Shown: positions 7,251 through 13,284 of the stretch, piece after piece
How positions within the stretch are numbered: position 1 is the first letter of the stretch
Layout of the letters: every line of letters starts with the position of its first letter
From: an uncultured Murdochiella sp.
GTDB lineage: Bacteria > Bacillota > Clostridia > Tissierellales > Peptoniphilaceae
Assembly (NCBI RefSeq): GCF_902488755.1
Contig: NZ_CABTXF010000036.1
Location: forward strand, 1-13,284
Direction: 5' to 3'
DNA: 13,284 nt
The notes under the pieces: model-generated
Told to the model about the DNA's origin: nothing
What the model saw: the letters and a program-made list of their open reading frames with translations, nothing else
Database searches by the model: none
Position numbers and translations under genes: made by a program

Positions 7251-8033
7251 ATGACGGAGCAGGTGTTTTTAGGGCTTTTTATCCCTTTTATTGGGACGAC
7301 GCTGGGTTCGGCGTGCGTCTATTTTATGCGTGGCGAAATGAACCGTGCGGTGGAACGTGCATTGCAGGGCTTTGCCGCCGGAATTATGATCGCCGCTTCG
7401 GTATGGAGTTTGCTGATTCCGGCGATGGAACAGTCGGAAGCGATGGGAAAATGGGCATTTCTTCCTGCCGTGGGAGGACTTATGGCAGGCGTGCTGTTTC
7501 TTCTCTTTTTGGATCATGTCATTCCGCATCAGCATATCAACAGCGATACGGCAGAAGGTCCGGCGGTGCATTTGGCAAAAACCAATAAAATGTTTTTAGC
7601 CGTCACTCTGCATAATATTCCGGAAGGGATGGCGGTAGGGGTTGTCTTTGCCGGTGTGTTAGCCGGAGTGGAAGGCATTTCCGCACGTGGTGCGCTGGCG
7701 CTCGCTTTGGGCATTGCGATTCAGAATTTTCCCGAAGGCGCCATCATTTCGATGCCGCTTCACGCGATGGGCATGAAACGACAACGCGCATTCTGGTACG
7801 GTACGCTATCCGGCGCGGTTGAGCCGCTTGGCGCGGCAGTAACAATCTTTGCCACGGGGCTCGTTGTGCCCGTTTTGCCGTTTCTATTGAGCTTCGCCGC
7901 CGGTGCGATGCTCTATGTCGTTGTCGAAGAATTGATTCCGGAAATGAGTCAGGGGGAGCATTCCGACATTGGTCCCTTTGCTTTTGCGGTTGGCTTTGCT
8001 GTGATGATGGCGCTTGATGTGGCGTTGGGATAG
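7251..8033 (+). CDS. ZIP-family divalent metal transporter
   Basis: This 260-residue membrane protein belongs to the ZIP (zinc/iron permease) family, GufA-like branch, which moves Zn2+ and related metals into the cytoplasm. The two metal-site motifs are HNIPEG (121-126) and NFPEG (159-163). A further acidic cluster VVEELIPE lies at 224-231, and a His-containing loop (DHVIPHQH, 88-95) follows the third hydrophobic segment. The frame is open back to 7110 inside the previous gene, but the ATG at 7251 is preferred because the conserved first helix starts there. The ribosome binding site is weak (AGAAAGAAG). A 79-base gap separates it from the DUF1275 gene; transcription ends at the hairpin at 8060-8098. 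The metal specificity is inferred from the family only. Confidence 0.92.
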   Translation: MTEQVFLGLFIPFIGTTLGSACVYFMRGEMNRAVERALQGFAAGIMIAASVWSLLIPAMEQSEAMGKWAFLPAVGGLMAGVLFLLFLDHVIPHQHINSDTAEGPAVHLAKTNKMFLAVTLHNIPEGMAVGVVFAGVLAGVEGISARGALALALGIAIQNFPEGAIISMPLHAMGMKRQRAFWYGTLSGAVEPLGAAVTIFATGLVVPVLPFLLSFAAGAMLYVVVEELIPEMSQGEHSDIGPFAFAVGFAVMMALDVALG

Positions 8034-8059
8034 CGCTTGACGGGCAAGAGAATAAAACG

Positions 8060-8098
8060 AAAAGGAGACACCGAATGCTCTTCGATGTCTCCTTTTTT
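8060..8098. terminator. Bidirectional rho-independent terminator between ZIP gene and fbp
   Basis: AAAAGGAGACACCGAA (8060-8075) pairs with TTCGATGTCTCCTTTT (8081-8096), with one mismatch and a 5-base loop. Six T residues (8093-8098) follow on the plus strand. On the minus strand the T-run is four residues long, then G and four more Ts shortly after. It lies between two convergent genes and can serve both. Confidence 0.88.
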
Positions 8099-8116
8099 GG
8101 TGGTGAAGAAAGAGAG

Positions 8117-10090
8117 TCAGGAACGAAGCGTTTCTCTCGTATGCGGAAGACTTTCCTTCATTTCGCCGCGTTTATAGGCACGGATGAGATCATGCAAATA
8201 GTCGATGGTGCGCTGATCCGCCTTGCCTTTGTCGGTGTCGCCAATCAGAAAACGGCGTTCATAGCGATCGACAGTTTCCACATGGGGCGAATATGTTTCG
8301 AGTCCATTCGTTAGTCCGTCAAAGTCCTGATGCTCCGCTAAAGCGATATGGTGGGAGTTAAAAATGAGCGTATAACCTGCAATGCCCGTTTTGGAATGGT
8401 AGGATTTTGCAATGCCGCCATCGATGACGAACAGCTTGTTGTGCGCTTTCTTTGGACTCTGTCCCTCTTTGCTTTTGACCGGGACATGTCCATTTATGAT
8501 GTGAGCATGAGGATAATTCATGTCGAAGGCATCCAAAATATACTCGACCACTTCTTCGTTGTCGCAAAGCGAATAGTACGGATTCATTTTTTCTTTGCTC
8601 AGAGTTTTGTCCCCAACGAAGTAGTTTTCAAAGGTTGCCATCTTGCTTTTTCCGAAAAGCGGGCTTTTCGGTCCGCACCAGAGGTACCAGGTGAAATCGA
8701 TGGCGTTTTTGGTTTTTTGCGCATCGCGTTCGCCATAGTACGCACTCGTCATCATGTAATCCACATAGTCCATCAGCTCTTTTCCAGCATAGGGATGTCC
8801 ATCGATGACAAGAGAGTCGAAGGAGGCGTCTTCCGTCAGGGGCAGACAGCCGTGATAGAGCAAGTTGCCGTTATAGCAACGGTAGCTGGAACCTTGCAAA
8901 AAGAGGAAGGAAATGTGCCGTGCCAAGCGTTCGCTGTGCATAAACGAAGCACGTAAATTAAAGACGAGGTCTTCTTCCTCTTTGGTGAGCTTGAGCGGAT
9001 CGTTCGGATCCACGGTCGGGAAGTTGGTATCTCGAAGAGGATAGCGCGTACCGTCGGTATCGACATACTCCATGGTTTTCCAGTCCACTTTTTTTAAGAC
9101 GATGCGCTCATTCATACCGTATTCGGGATGGCGTTCCAGCAGCTGTCCTTCCAGCTTATTTTCCAAAATGGCAACGGCTTTATGCATTTGCGCCGCGCGT
9201 TCGATGGACCAGATGTTATAGACATTTTCATCAAAAATCTTCGGTTGGAAATAGGTGCAGGGATCTTCGCCGTACACATTCATCGCAAAGTCGTTGAGCG
9301 CGCGCAGATGGATGCCGTAGCCATCTTCCAGCACGTCAAAGGTGTTGTATTTGATGGCGTTGCGAAGGACGGACATGATGCAGGTTTCATTGCCTAACTG
9401 CGCACCCATCCAGACAATATCATGATTGCCCCATTGAATATCCACGTTTTTGAAAGCAATCAGTTCTTCAATGATTTTGTCCGGACCCGGACCGCGATCA
9501 AAAATATCGCCCACAATATGAATATGGTTTACGCAGATGCGCTGAATGGTATACGAGAGGGCGCAGAGAAAATCATAGGCGTCCTGTTCCTCGATAATTG
9601 CGTCGATCAGCGCATAATAATAGCTTCGGCGGTCAATTTCACCGTCATTGATTTCGAGCAGCTCGCCAATCAGCGTTTTGTATTCGTTCGGCAGCTTTTG
9701 ACGAATCTGCTCGCGCGGATACTTGGAAGCGATAAAGCGTGCGACCTCAATGAGTTCCAAAATAATCTTTCGCACCCAACGCTCATCGTCAAGACGTTCC
9801 CTCTTTTTTTGCAGCGTCAGTTCCGGATAGTAAATGATGGCGGCGAGTTCATTTTGGTCATCCTCGGATAGGCGGGTACGGTAGACATCGCGCACTTTTC
9901 GGCGGATATTTCCCGATGCGGAGCGCAGCAAATGAATAAACGCCCGGTCTTCACCATGGACATCGCTGAAAAAATATTCCGTGCCCTTTGGCAGCAGCAT
10001 TTCCGTTTTCAGTCGAACAATTTCACCCATTGCCGCACGGCGATTGGGGAATTGTCGGGCGAGCATACGCATAAGCATATCCTGCTTCAA
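8117..10090 (-). CDS. fbp: Class III fructose-1,6-bisphosphatase
   Basis: This enzyme removes the 1-phosphate of fructose 1,6-bisphosphate in gluconeogenesis. It belongs to the Firmicutes-type class III family built on a metallophosphatase fold. Metal-site motifs are SDVHGED (with Asp43 and His45), GDIFDRG (194-200) and GNHD (221-224), with IINGHVPVKS and FVIDGG near the C-terminus. From the chosen start the protein has 657 residues, close to the roughly 670 of the B. subtilis enzyme. I chose the TTG at 10090 because AAAGGAG stands six bases before it on the minus strand. The frame stays open to 10306, but that extension crosses the promoter and has no ribosome binding site. The ATG four codons inside is too far from the ribosome binding site. 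It appears monocistronic and convergent with the ZIP gene. Confidence 0.95.
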   Translation of the reverse strand: MKQDMLMRMLARQFPNRRAAMGEIVRLKTEMLLPKGTEYFFSDVHGEDRAFIHLLRSASGNIRRKVRDVYRTRLSEDDQNELAAIIYYPELTLQKKRERLDDERWVRKIILELIEVARFIASKYPREQIRQKLPNEYKTLIGELLEINDGEIDRRSYYYALIDAIIEEQDAYDFLCALSYTIQRICVNHIHIVGDIFDRGPGPDKIIEELIAFKNVDIQWGNHDIVWMGAQLGNETCIMSVLRNAIKYNTFDVLEDGYGIHLRALNDFAMNVYGEDPCTYFQPKIFDENVYNIWSIERAAQMHKAVAILENKLEGQLLERHPEYGMNERIVLKKVDWKTMEYVDTDGTRYPLRDTNFPTVDPNDPLKLTKEEEDLVFNLRASFMHSERLARHISFLFLQGSSYRCYNGNLLYHGCLPLTEDASFDSLVIDGHPYAGKELMDYVDYMMTSAYYGERDAQKTKNAIDFTWYLWCGPKSPLFGKSKMATFENYFVGDKTLSKEKMNPYYSLCDNEEVVEYILDAFDMNYPHAHIINGHVPVKSKEGQSPKKAHNKLFVIDGGIAKSYHSKTGIAGYTLIFNSHHIALAEHQDFDGLTNGLETYSPHVETVDRYERRFLIGDTDKGKADQRTIDYLHDLIRAYKRGEMKESLPHTRETLRS

Positions 10091-10186
10091 GAGAAACTCC
10101 TTTCTTACGGTATGGGGCGTTTGTCGTGTCAAAGCACGGTGAACAGTGCGCCCGAACAATGCGGATGGTTTTCGATCCGTTTCTTC

Positions 10187-10202
10187 TGTTTTCAGTATAA
10201 CA
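10187..10202 (-). promoter_or_regulatory. Extended -10 promoter of fbp
   Basis: Read on the minus strand, TGTTATACT (plus positions 10202 to 10194) is an extended -10 element (TG, one base, TATACT), which can make up for the poor -35 region seen here. Transcription would begin near 10187 and give a leader of about 97 bases. This leader can fold GGGC with GCCC around an inner GCAC/GTGC hairpin (roughly 10110-10154). I recognise no known riboswitch in it. Confidence 0.6.
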
Positions 10203-10321
10203 AAAGGACTGCCGACGGGAATAAAATGCGCAGTGAAAAGGGGCGTAAAATCATCCCTCGATGGAGAAAGAACACAAGTTGCTGTCGAACTAACCGGATT
10301 TTCCAATAAAAAAACGAATAT

Positions 10322-10350
10322 TTGACAAATGAATACGACATCGCTATACT
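10322..10350 (+). promoter_or_regulatory. Strong sigma-70 type promoter of the lysine-riboswitch operon
   Basis: A perfect -35 TTGACA (10322-10327), a 17-base spacer and a -10 TATACT (10345-10350) give a near-consensus vegetative promoter. Transcription should start near 10357, about 20 bases before the riboswitch. It points away from the fbp promoter, so the roughly 120 bases between 10202 and 10322 form a divergent control region. Confidence 0.88.
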
Positions 10351-10375
10351 AAACCAAAATCAATACTCCTTATCG

Positions 10376-10545
10376 ATTAGATGAGGTAGAGGAGCGAATA
10401 CGATGAGTATCTCTTCGAGGCGGTAGCTGATGACGAGAGAGAAAGGCGGGTTCGCCGAAATGGTCTTTCGGACACGAGAGATTGTTGGGTCGGCATCAAA
10501 TAGGTGCCGGACTGTCACCGAGAAATCGGTGGTGCGCTATCGGAT
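10376..10545 (+). ncRNA. Lysine riboswitch (L-box) aptamer
   Basis: The conserved L-box core is visible: GAGGTAGAGGAGCGAA (10383-10398) with AGTAT soon after, GAAAGGCGGGTTCGCCGAA (10441-10459), GTCGGCATC...GGTGCCGGACTGTCA (10489-10516) and the closing strand GCGCTATCGG (10534-10543). The closing CTATC pairs with GGTAG near the 5' end (P1). Other helices include GGCG/CGCC (10445-10456), GGCA/TGCC (10492-10507) and CACCGA/TCGGTG capped by a GAAA loop (10516-10531). The match to the known B. subtilis lysC leader (AGAGGUGCGAAC, UCGCCGAAG, GGCUGUCA, GCUAUC) is strong. High lysine should stabilise P1 and allow the following terminator to form, turning off the transporter genes. Boundaries are approximate. 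Confidence 0.93.
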
Positions 10546-10555
10546 TCGACTTTGC

Positions 10556-10587
10556 AGTGAGAAGGCGCACCCTTCTCACTTTTTTTG
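10556..10587 (+). terminator. Lysine-riboswitch-controlled intrinsic terminator
   Basis: AGTGAGAAGG (10556-10565) pairs perfectly with CCTTCTCACT (10571-10580) around the loop CGCAC, followed by a run of seven T (10580-10586). It lies directly after the aptamer and 60 bases before the transporter start codon, as expected for an expression platform. An outer dyad, GATTCGACTTTG (10543-10554) with CAAAGTCGAGAATC (10592-10605), encloses both hairpin and T-run. Confidence 0.92.
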
Positions 10588-10607
10588 TTTTCAAAGTCGA
10601 GAATCAT

Positions 10608-10626
10608 GGGTGAACGGCGTTCACCC
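10608..10626 (+). promoter_or_regulatory. Hairpin just upstream of the transporter ribosome binding site
   Basis: GGGTGAAC and GTTCACCC form a perfect 8-bp stem with the 3-base loop GGC. It lies between the riboswitch terminator and the ribosome binding site (GGAGG at 10637-10641) and has no T-run, so it is not a terminator. It could be a 5' mRNA stabiliser or a regulator site; either is a guess. Confidence 0.5.
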
Positions 10627-10645
10627 TAACGGAACGGAGGAGAAA

Positions 10646-12205
10646 ATGAAGCAGTGGAAAAAGGTCGCGACGACTATCTTTCTTGTGGTACTTCTGTTGC
10701 CAGCCATCGCTTTTGCTGATGGAGAGAACACCTTTGTCGTAGGCATGGAAGTGAACTATGCACCGTTTAACTGGTCGCAGACGACCGATGCAGACGGCGC
10801 GGTTCCCGTGGAGAACAGTCCGGGGGAATACGCGAATGGCTACGATGTCTGGATGGCGAAACGTCTGGCGGAAGGACTTGGGAAAACTCTGGTGATTCGC
10901 AAGATGGAATGGGACGGATTGTCTCCGGCATTAACGTCCGGAAAAATAGACGCCATTATCGCCGGAATGAGCCCGACACCGGAACGCCGAGAGGTGTTGG
11001 ATTTTACTGAAAAATACTATTCGTCCGATTTGGTGATGGTGGTGAAGAAAGACGGCAAGTATGCGAATGCCGAAGCGCTATCCGATTTTGCCGGAGCAAA
11101 GATTACCGGTCAGCTCAACACGTTTCATTACGAAGTACTGGATCAAATTGAGGGCGTGTCGAAACAGCCGCCCATGGATACGTTTTCTACCATGATTACT
11201 GCTTTAAGCGCCGGTTCCATTGATGGCTACGTTTCTGAGCGTCCCGGCGCATTAGCCGCCGTGATGGCCAAGCCGGAGCTCGCCATGGTCGTCTTTGCGG
11301 AAGGGAAGGGTTTTACTTATGATCCGGAAAACACAACGGTGGCGGTTGGCGTGCGCAAGGGCGAAACGCTGAAAGATTCCCTTAACGCCGTTCTCTCCGG
11401 TATTTCCGAAGAGGAGCGCCTCGAAGCGATGGATCACATGGTCGCTTTGCAAAGTGGGGAAGAGGCGGCGGAAACCTCCTTTTTTGCCCAGGTGCTTGCT
11501 ATATGGAAAGAATATGCACCCCTCTTTCTGCGCGGTACCGGCATTACGCTTCTCATTTCTTTCCTCGGAACCGCCTTTGGTTTGGTGATAGGCTTTGTCG
11601 TGCAAGTGATTCGTACCATTCCGACAGGCAAAAAGGCGGGAATCAAAAAGGGATTGATTCGTTTATTCCAGATTATCGGAACCATCTACGTCGAAGTGTT
11701 TCGCTCTACGCCGATGATTGTGCAAGCGATGTTGATCTTTTACGGCAGCAAACAGTTCTTTTCCGTAGATATGAATCCGCTTTTTGCCGCCTGTCTTATC
11801 GTTTCGGTCAATACCGGCGCATATTTAGCGGAAACGATACGCGGAGGAATCGATGCCGTGGATGCCGGTCAATTTGAGGCGGCACATGCGTTAGGACTCA
11901 GTCATGCGCAACAGATGATGTATGTGATTTTACCGCAGGCGATGCGTGCGATTTTGCCTTCCATCGGCAATGAGCTAATCGTTAATATTAAGGATACTTC
12001 GGTACTCAATGTCATCTCGGTGACAGAACTGTTCTTTATTACCAAAAGCGTTGCCGGATCGACATTCCAGATTTTCCAGGCGTATTTCATCGTGGCGATT
12101 ATCTACTTTGTCCTGACTCGTTTGGCAAACATGGTGATTCGTTCACTCAGCAGAAAATTCAGTCCGGACGTTCCTTTTTCTTTAAAGAGTGCTACGGAGG
12201 TGTGA
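10646..12205 (+). CDS. Fused substrate-binding protein/permease of a probable lysine ABC importer
   Basis: This 519-residue protein joins two parts normally encoded separately. Residues 1-24 are a signal sequence (KK, then a hydrophobic run, AFA before Asp25; no lipobox Cys). Residues 28-270 are a family 3 polar amino acid-binding domain (VVGMEVNYAPFNW near the start, IDAIIAGMSPTPERREVLDFT at 101-121). Residues 290-500 are a HisM/GlnP-type permease with several membrane helices and the ATPase-docking EAA loop (411-430, EAAHALGLSH at its start). Although the frame is open to 10430, that stretch is the riboswitch. The ATG at 10646 has GGAGG (10637-10641) four bases before it. The lysine riboswitch upstream makes lysine the likely substrate; predicted lysine ABC systems of this kind are known in Firmicutes. 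It should act as a dimer with the ATPase encoded next. Confidence 0.93.
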   Translation: MKQWKKVATTIFLVVLLLPAIAFADGENTFVVGMEVNYAPFNWSQTTDADGAVPVENSPGEYANGYDVWMAKRLAEGLGKTLVIRKMEWDGLSPALTSGKIDAIIAGMSPTPERREVLDFTEKYYSSDLVMVVKKDGKYANAEALSDFAGAKITGQLNTFHYEVLDQIEGVSKQPPMDTFSTMITALSAGSIDGYVSERPGALAAVMAKPELAMVVFAEGKGFTYDPENTTVAVGVRKGETLKDSLNAVLSGISEEERLEAMDHMVALQSGEEAAETSFFAQVLAIWKEYAPLFLRGTGITLLISFLGTAFGLVIGFVVQVIRTIPTGKKAGIKKGLIRLFQIIGTIYVEVFRSTPMIVQAMLIFYGSKQFFSVDMNPLFAACLIVSVNTGAYLAETIRGGIDAVDAGQFEAAHALGLSHAQQMMYVILPQAMRAILPSIGNELIVNIKDTSVLNVISVTELFFITKSVAGSTFQIFQAYFIVAIIYFVLTRLANMVIRSLSRKFSPDVPFSLKSATEV

Positions 12206-12206
12206 A

Positions 12207-12944
12207 ATGGACAAGCAAACAATCCTTAATGTCGAACATCTGCAAAAAGTGTTTTCCGATCATGCCGTGTTAAAAGATATTTCTCTTTCGCTAGAAGCCG
12301 GCGAAGTCGTTTCGCTTATTGGTCCTTCCGGTGCCGGAAAATCCACTTTCCTTCGCTGTCTAAATCTTCTCGAAGAACCCACCGGAGGCGATATTCGTTT
12401 CCATGGACAGTCCATTTTAGCGCCGAAGTTCGACCTGCTACGCTATCATGCCAAGGTGGGAATGGTGTTCCAACAGTTTAATCTGTTCCGCAATTTAACC
12501 GTGTTGGAAAACTGTACGCTGGGACAGACAAAAGTGTTGCACCGTACAAAGAAAGAGGCGGAAGATATTGCGCTGCAAAATCTTCGCCGTGTTGGCATGG
12601 AGGAGTATAGCAAAGCGAAACCGACACAGATTTCCGGTGGTCAGCAGCAGCGTGTGGCGATTGCTCGCGCGCTCTCAATGGACCCGGAAGTTCTCCTCTT
12701 TGACGAGCCGACCTCCGCCCTTGATCCGCAGAATGTGGGGGAGGTGCTCAACATCATTGAAGACTTGGCAAAAGGTGGCATGACCATGATGGTTGTCTCC
12801 CACGACATTACCTTCGCCAAAAATGTGGCTACACGCGTTGCGTTTTTACATGACGGCTTTTTGGAAGCGATGGGAACGCCGGAAGAAATCTTTCTGCATC
12901 CTCAGAGCGAGGCGCTAAAACAATTTGTTCAGCAGCAGGAATAG
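12207..12944 (+). CDS. ABC transporter ATP-binding protein, polar amino acid (probably lysine) type
   Basis: This 245-residue cytoplasmic ATPase powers the importer formed with the preceding fused protein. All nucleotide-binding motifs are intact: Walker A GPSGAGKST (39-47), Q-loop in VFQQFNLF (87-94), signature ISGGQQQR (142-149), Walker B LLFDEP (163-168), D-loop SALD and the switch His in SHD (198-200). The pattern is that of the GlnQ/HisP class. The ATG at 12207 is used because GGAGG (12196-12200) precedes it by six bases; it begins one base after the permease stop codon (12203-12205), so the two genes form one operon under the lysine riboswitch. The frame extends six codons upstream, which is not needed. 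No clear terminator follows; the dyads of the right-hand array begin about 75 bases downstream. Confidence 0.95.
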   Translation: MDKQTILNVEHLQKVFSDHAVLKDISLSLEAGEVVSLIGPSGAGKSTFLRCLNLLEEPTGGDIRFHGQSILAPKFDLLRYHAKVGMVFQQFNLFRNLTVLENCTLGQTKVLHRTKKEAEDIALQNLRRVGMEEYSKAKPTQISGGQQQRVAIARALSMDPEVLLFDEPTSALDPQNVGEVLNIIEDLAKGGMTMMVVSHDITFAKNVATRVAFLHDGFLEAMGTPEEIFLHPQSEALKQFVQQQE

Positions 12945-13018
12945 CGAGCGACTAAGTATACGTCAAATAGAGAACCTAAGAGGTAAGATTAATAACATTT
13001 TCCTTTGATGACGAGATT

Positions 13019-13284
13019 ATTACGGCTGTAAAATAGGAAAATGCGGAAAGCCGCCGTAAAGTGGGTGGAATATTTACGGCGGTAAAACGTAAAAATGCGG
13101 AAATCCACCGTAAATCCAGTGGCTGCATTACGGGTGTAAAACGCAAAAGTGCGGAAAGCCGCCGTAAAGTGGGTGGAAAATTTACGGCGGTAAAACGCAA
13201 AAGTGCGGAAAGCCCCCGTAAATTCAGTGGCTGCGTTACGGCGGGAAAACGAAAAAATGGGGGAAGCCGCCGTAATCTGCTCAC
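13019..13284. repeat. Right tandem array of 54-bp dyad-bearing units
   Basis: TTACGG begins at 13020, 13074, 13128, 13182 and 13236, and the opposing arm CCGCCGTAAA (or a near copy) begins at 13051, 13105, 13159, 13213 and 13267, all exactly 54 bases apart. Within a unit TTTACGGCGG and CCGCCGTAAA are complementary across an A-rich core (best form GGTAAAACGCAAAAGTGCGG), or across the 12-13-base spacer of the neighbouring gap. Spacers alternate between GTGGGTGGAAWA and YCAGTGGCTGCR, giving a 108-bp higher-order period. The first unit is the most degenerate and the array runs off the window edge. A 9-bp inverted repeat, CATTTTCCT (12996-13004) with AGGAAAATG (13035-13043), overlaps its left boundary. 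Confidence 0.9.

Noticed and set aside
8348..8956. 202-residue plus-strand frame opposite fbp
   Set aside because: It is the antisense shadow of a highly conserved enzyme, with no ribosome binding site or recognisable domain.
10091..10306. 72-residue N-terminal extension of fructose-1,6-bisphosphatase
   Set aside because: It would cross the extended -10 promoter, has no ribosome binding site and does not resemble the family; the TTG at 10090 is well placed.
10430..10645. N-terminal extension of the binding-protein/permease fusion, starting at 10430
   Set aside because: This stretch is the lysine riboswitch and its terminator. The signal peptide and a strong ribosome binding site mark the ATG at 10646.
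12976..13284. 102-residue minus-strand repeat protein across the right array
   Set aside because: The frame is open simply because the 54-bp unit has no stop in it; the dyad symmetry explains the sequence better than coding. It is noted as a finding but not annotated as a gene.

Overview
The window looks like a chromosomal segment of a Gram-positive, Bacillota-type anaerobe of medium GC content. The clues are a class III fructose-1,6-bisphosphatase (a family typical of Firmicutes), a lysine riboswitch with a classical intrinsic terminator, strong AGGAGG-type ribosome binding sites, an AGCS amino acid symporter and an ECF-type S component without its own ATPases. I cannot name the species; a Clostridia or Tissierellia relative (for example Peptoniphilaceae) is only a guess. 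No tRNA, rRNA, CRISPR, insertion sequence or phage gene was recognised.

Layout. Positions 1-291 hold a tandem array of 54-bp units, each carrying a GCCAGGGTC / CCCTGGC dyad. A terminator (373-410) and two decayed tandem copies of an aldo/keto reductase 3' end (411-572) follow, then the minus-strand aldo/keto reductase itself (573-1499). After a 363-bp intergenic gap come plus-strand glpK (1863-3365) and a translationally coupled AGCS-type sodium:amino acid symporter (3362-4723). A second plus-strand group follows: a cupin-like protein, a long ECF S-component-like membrane protein, a DUF1275/YoaK membrane protein and a ZIP metal transporter (4940-8033). It ends in a bidirectional terminator shared with the convergent minus-strand fbp (8117-10090). 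Divergent from fbp, a near-consensus promoter drives a lysine riboswitch (about 10376-10587), which controls a fused substrate-binding/permease protein and its ABC ATPase (10646-12944). The right edge (about 13019-13284) is a second 54-bp-period dyad array.

How the genes fit together. The window is mostly uptake and central metabolism: glycerol phosphorylation, amino acid/sodium symport, probable vitamin or cofactor uptake (ECF), divalent metal transport, gluconeogenesis and lysine import. The riboswitch gives the most specific functional inference: the ABC transporter very probably imports lysine and is shut off when lysine is plentiful.

The most unusual feature is the pair of arrays at the two ends. 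They have the same exact 54-bp period, the same layout (an A-rich core around AAAACGCAAAA, then arm, spacer and complementary arm) and a similar core. Their dyad arms differ completely, yet complementarity is kept within each array. This suggests a structured repeat family scattered in this genome, maintained for structure rather than exact sequence. The stepwise decayed tandem duplication of the aldo/keto reductase 3' end is the second notable oddity.
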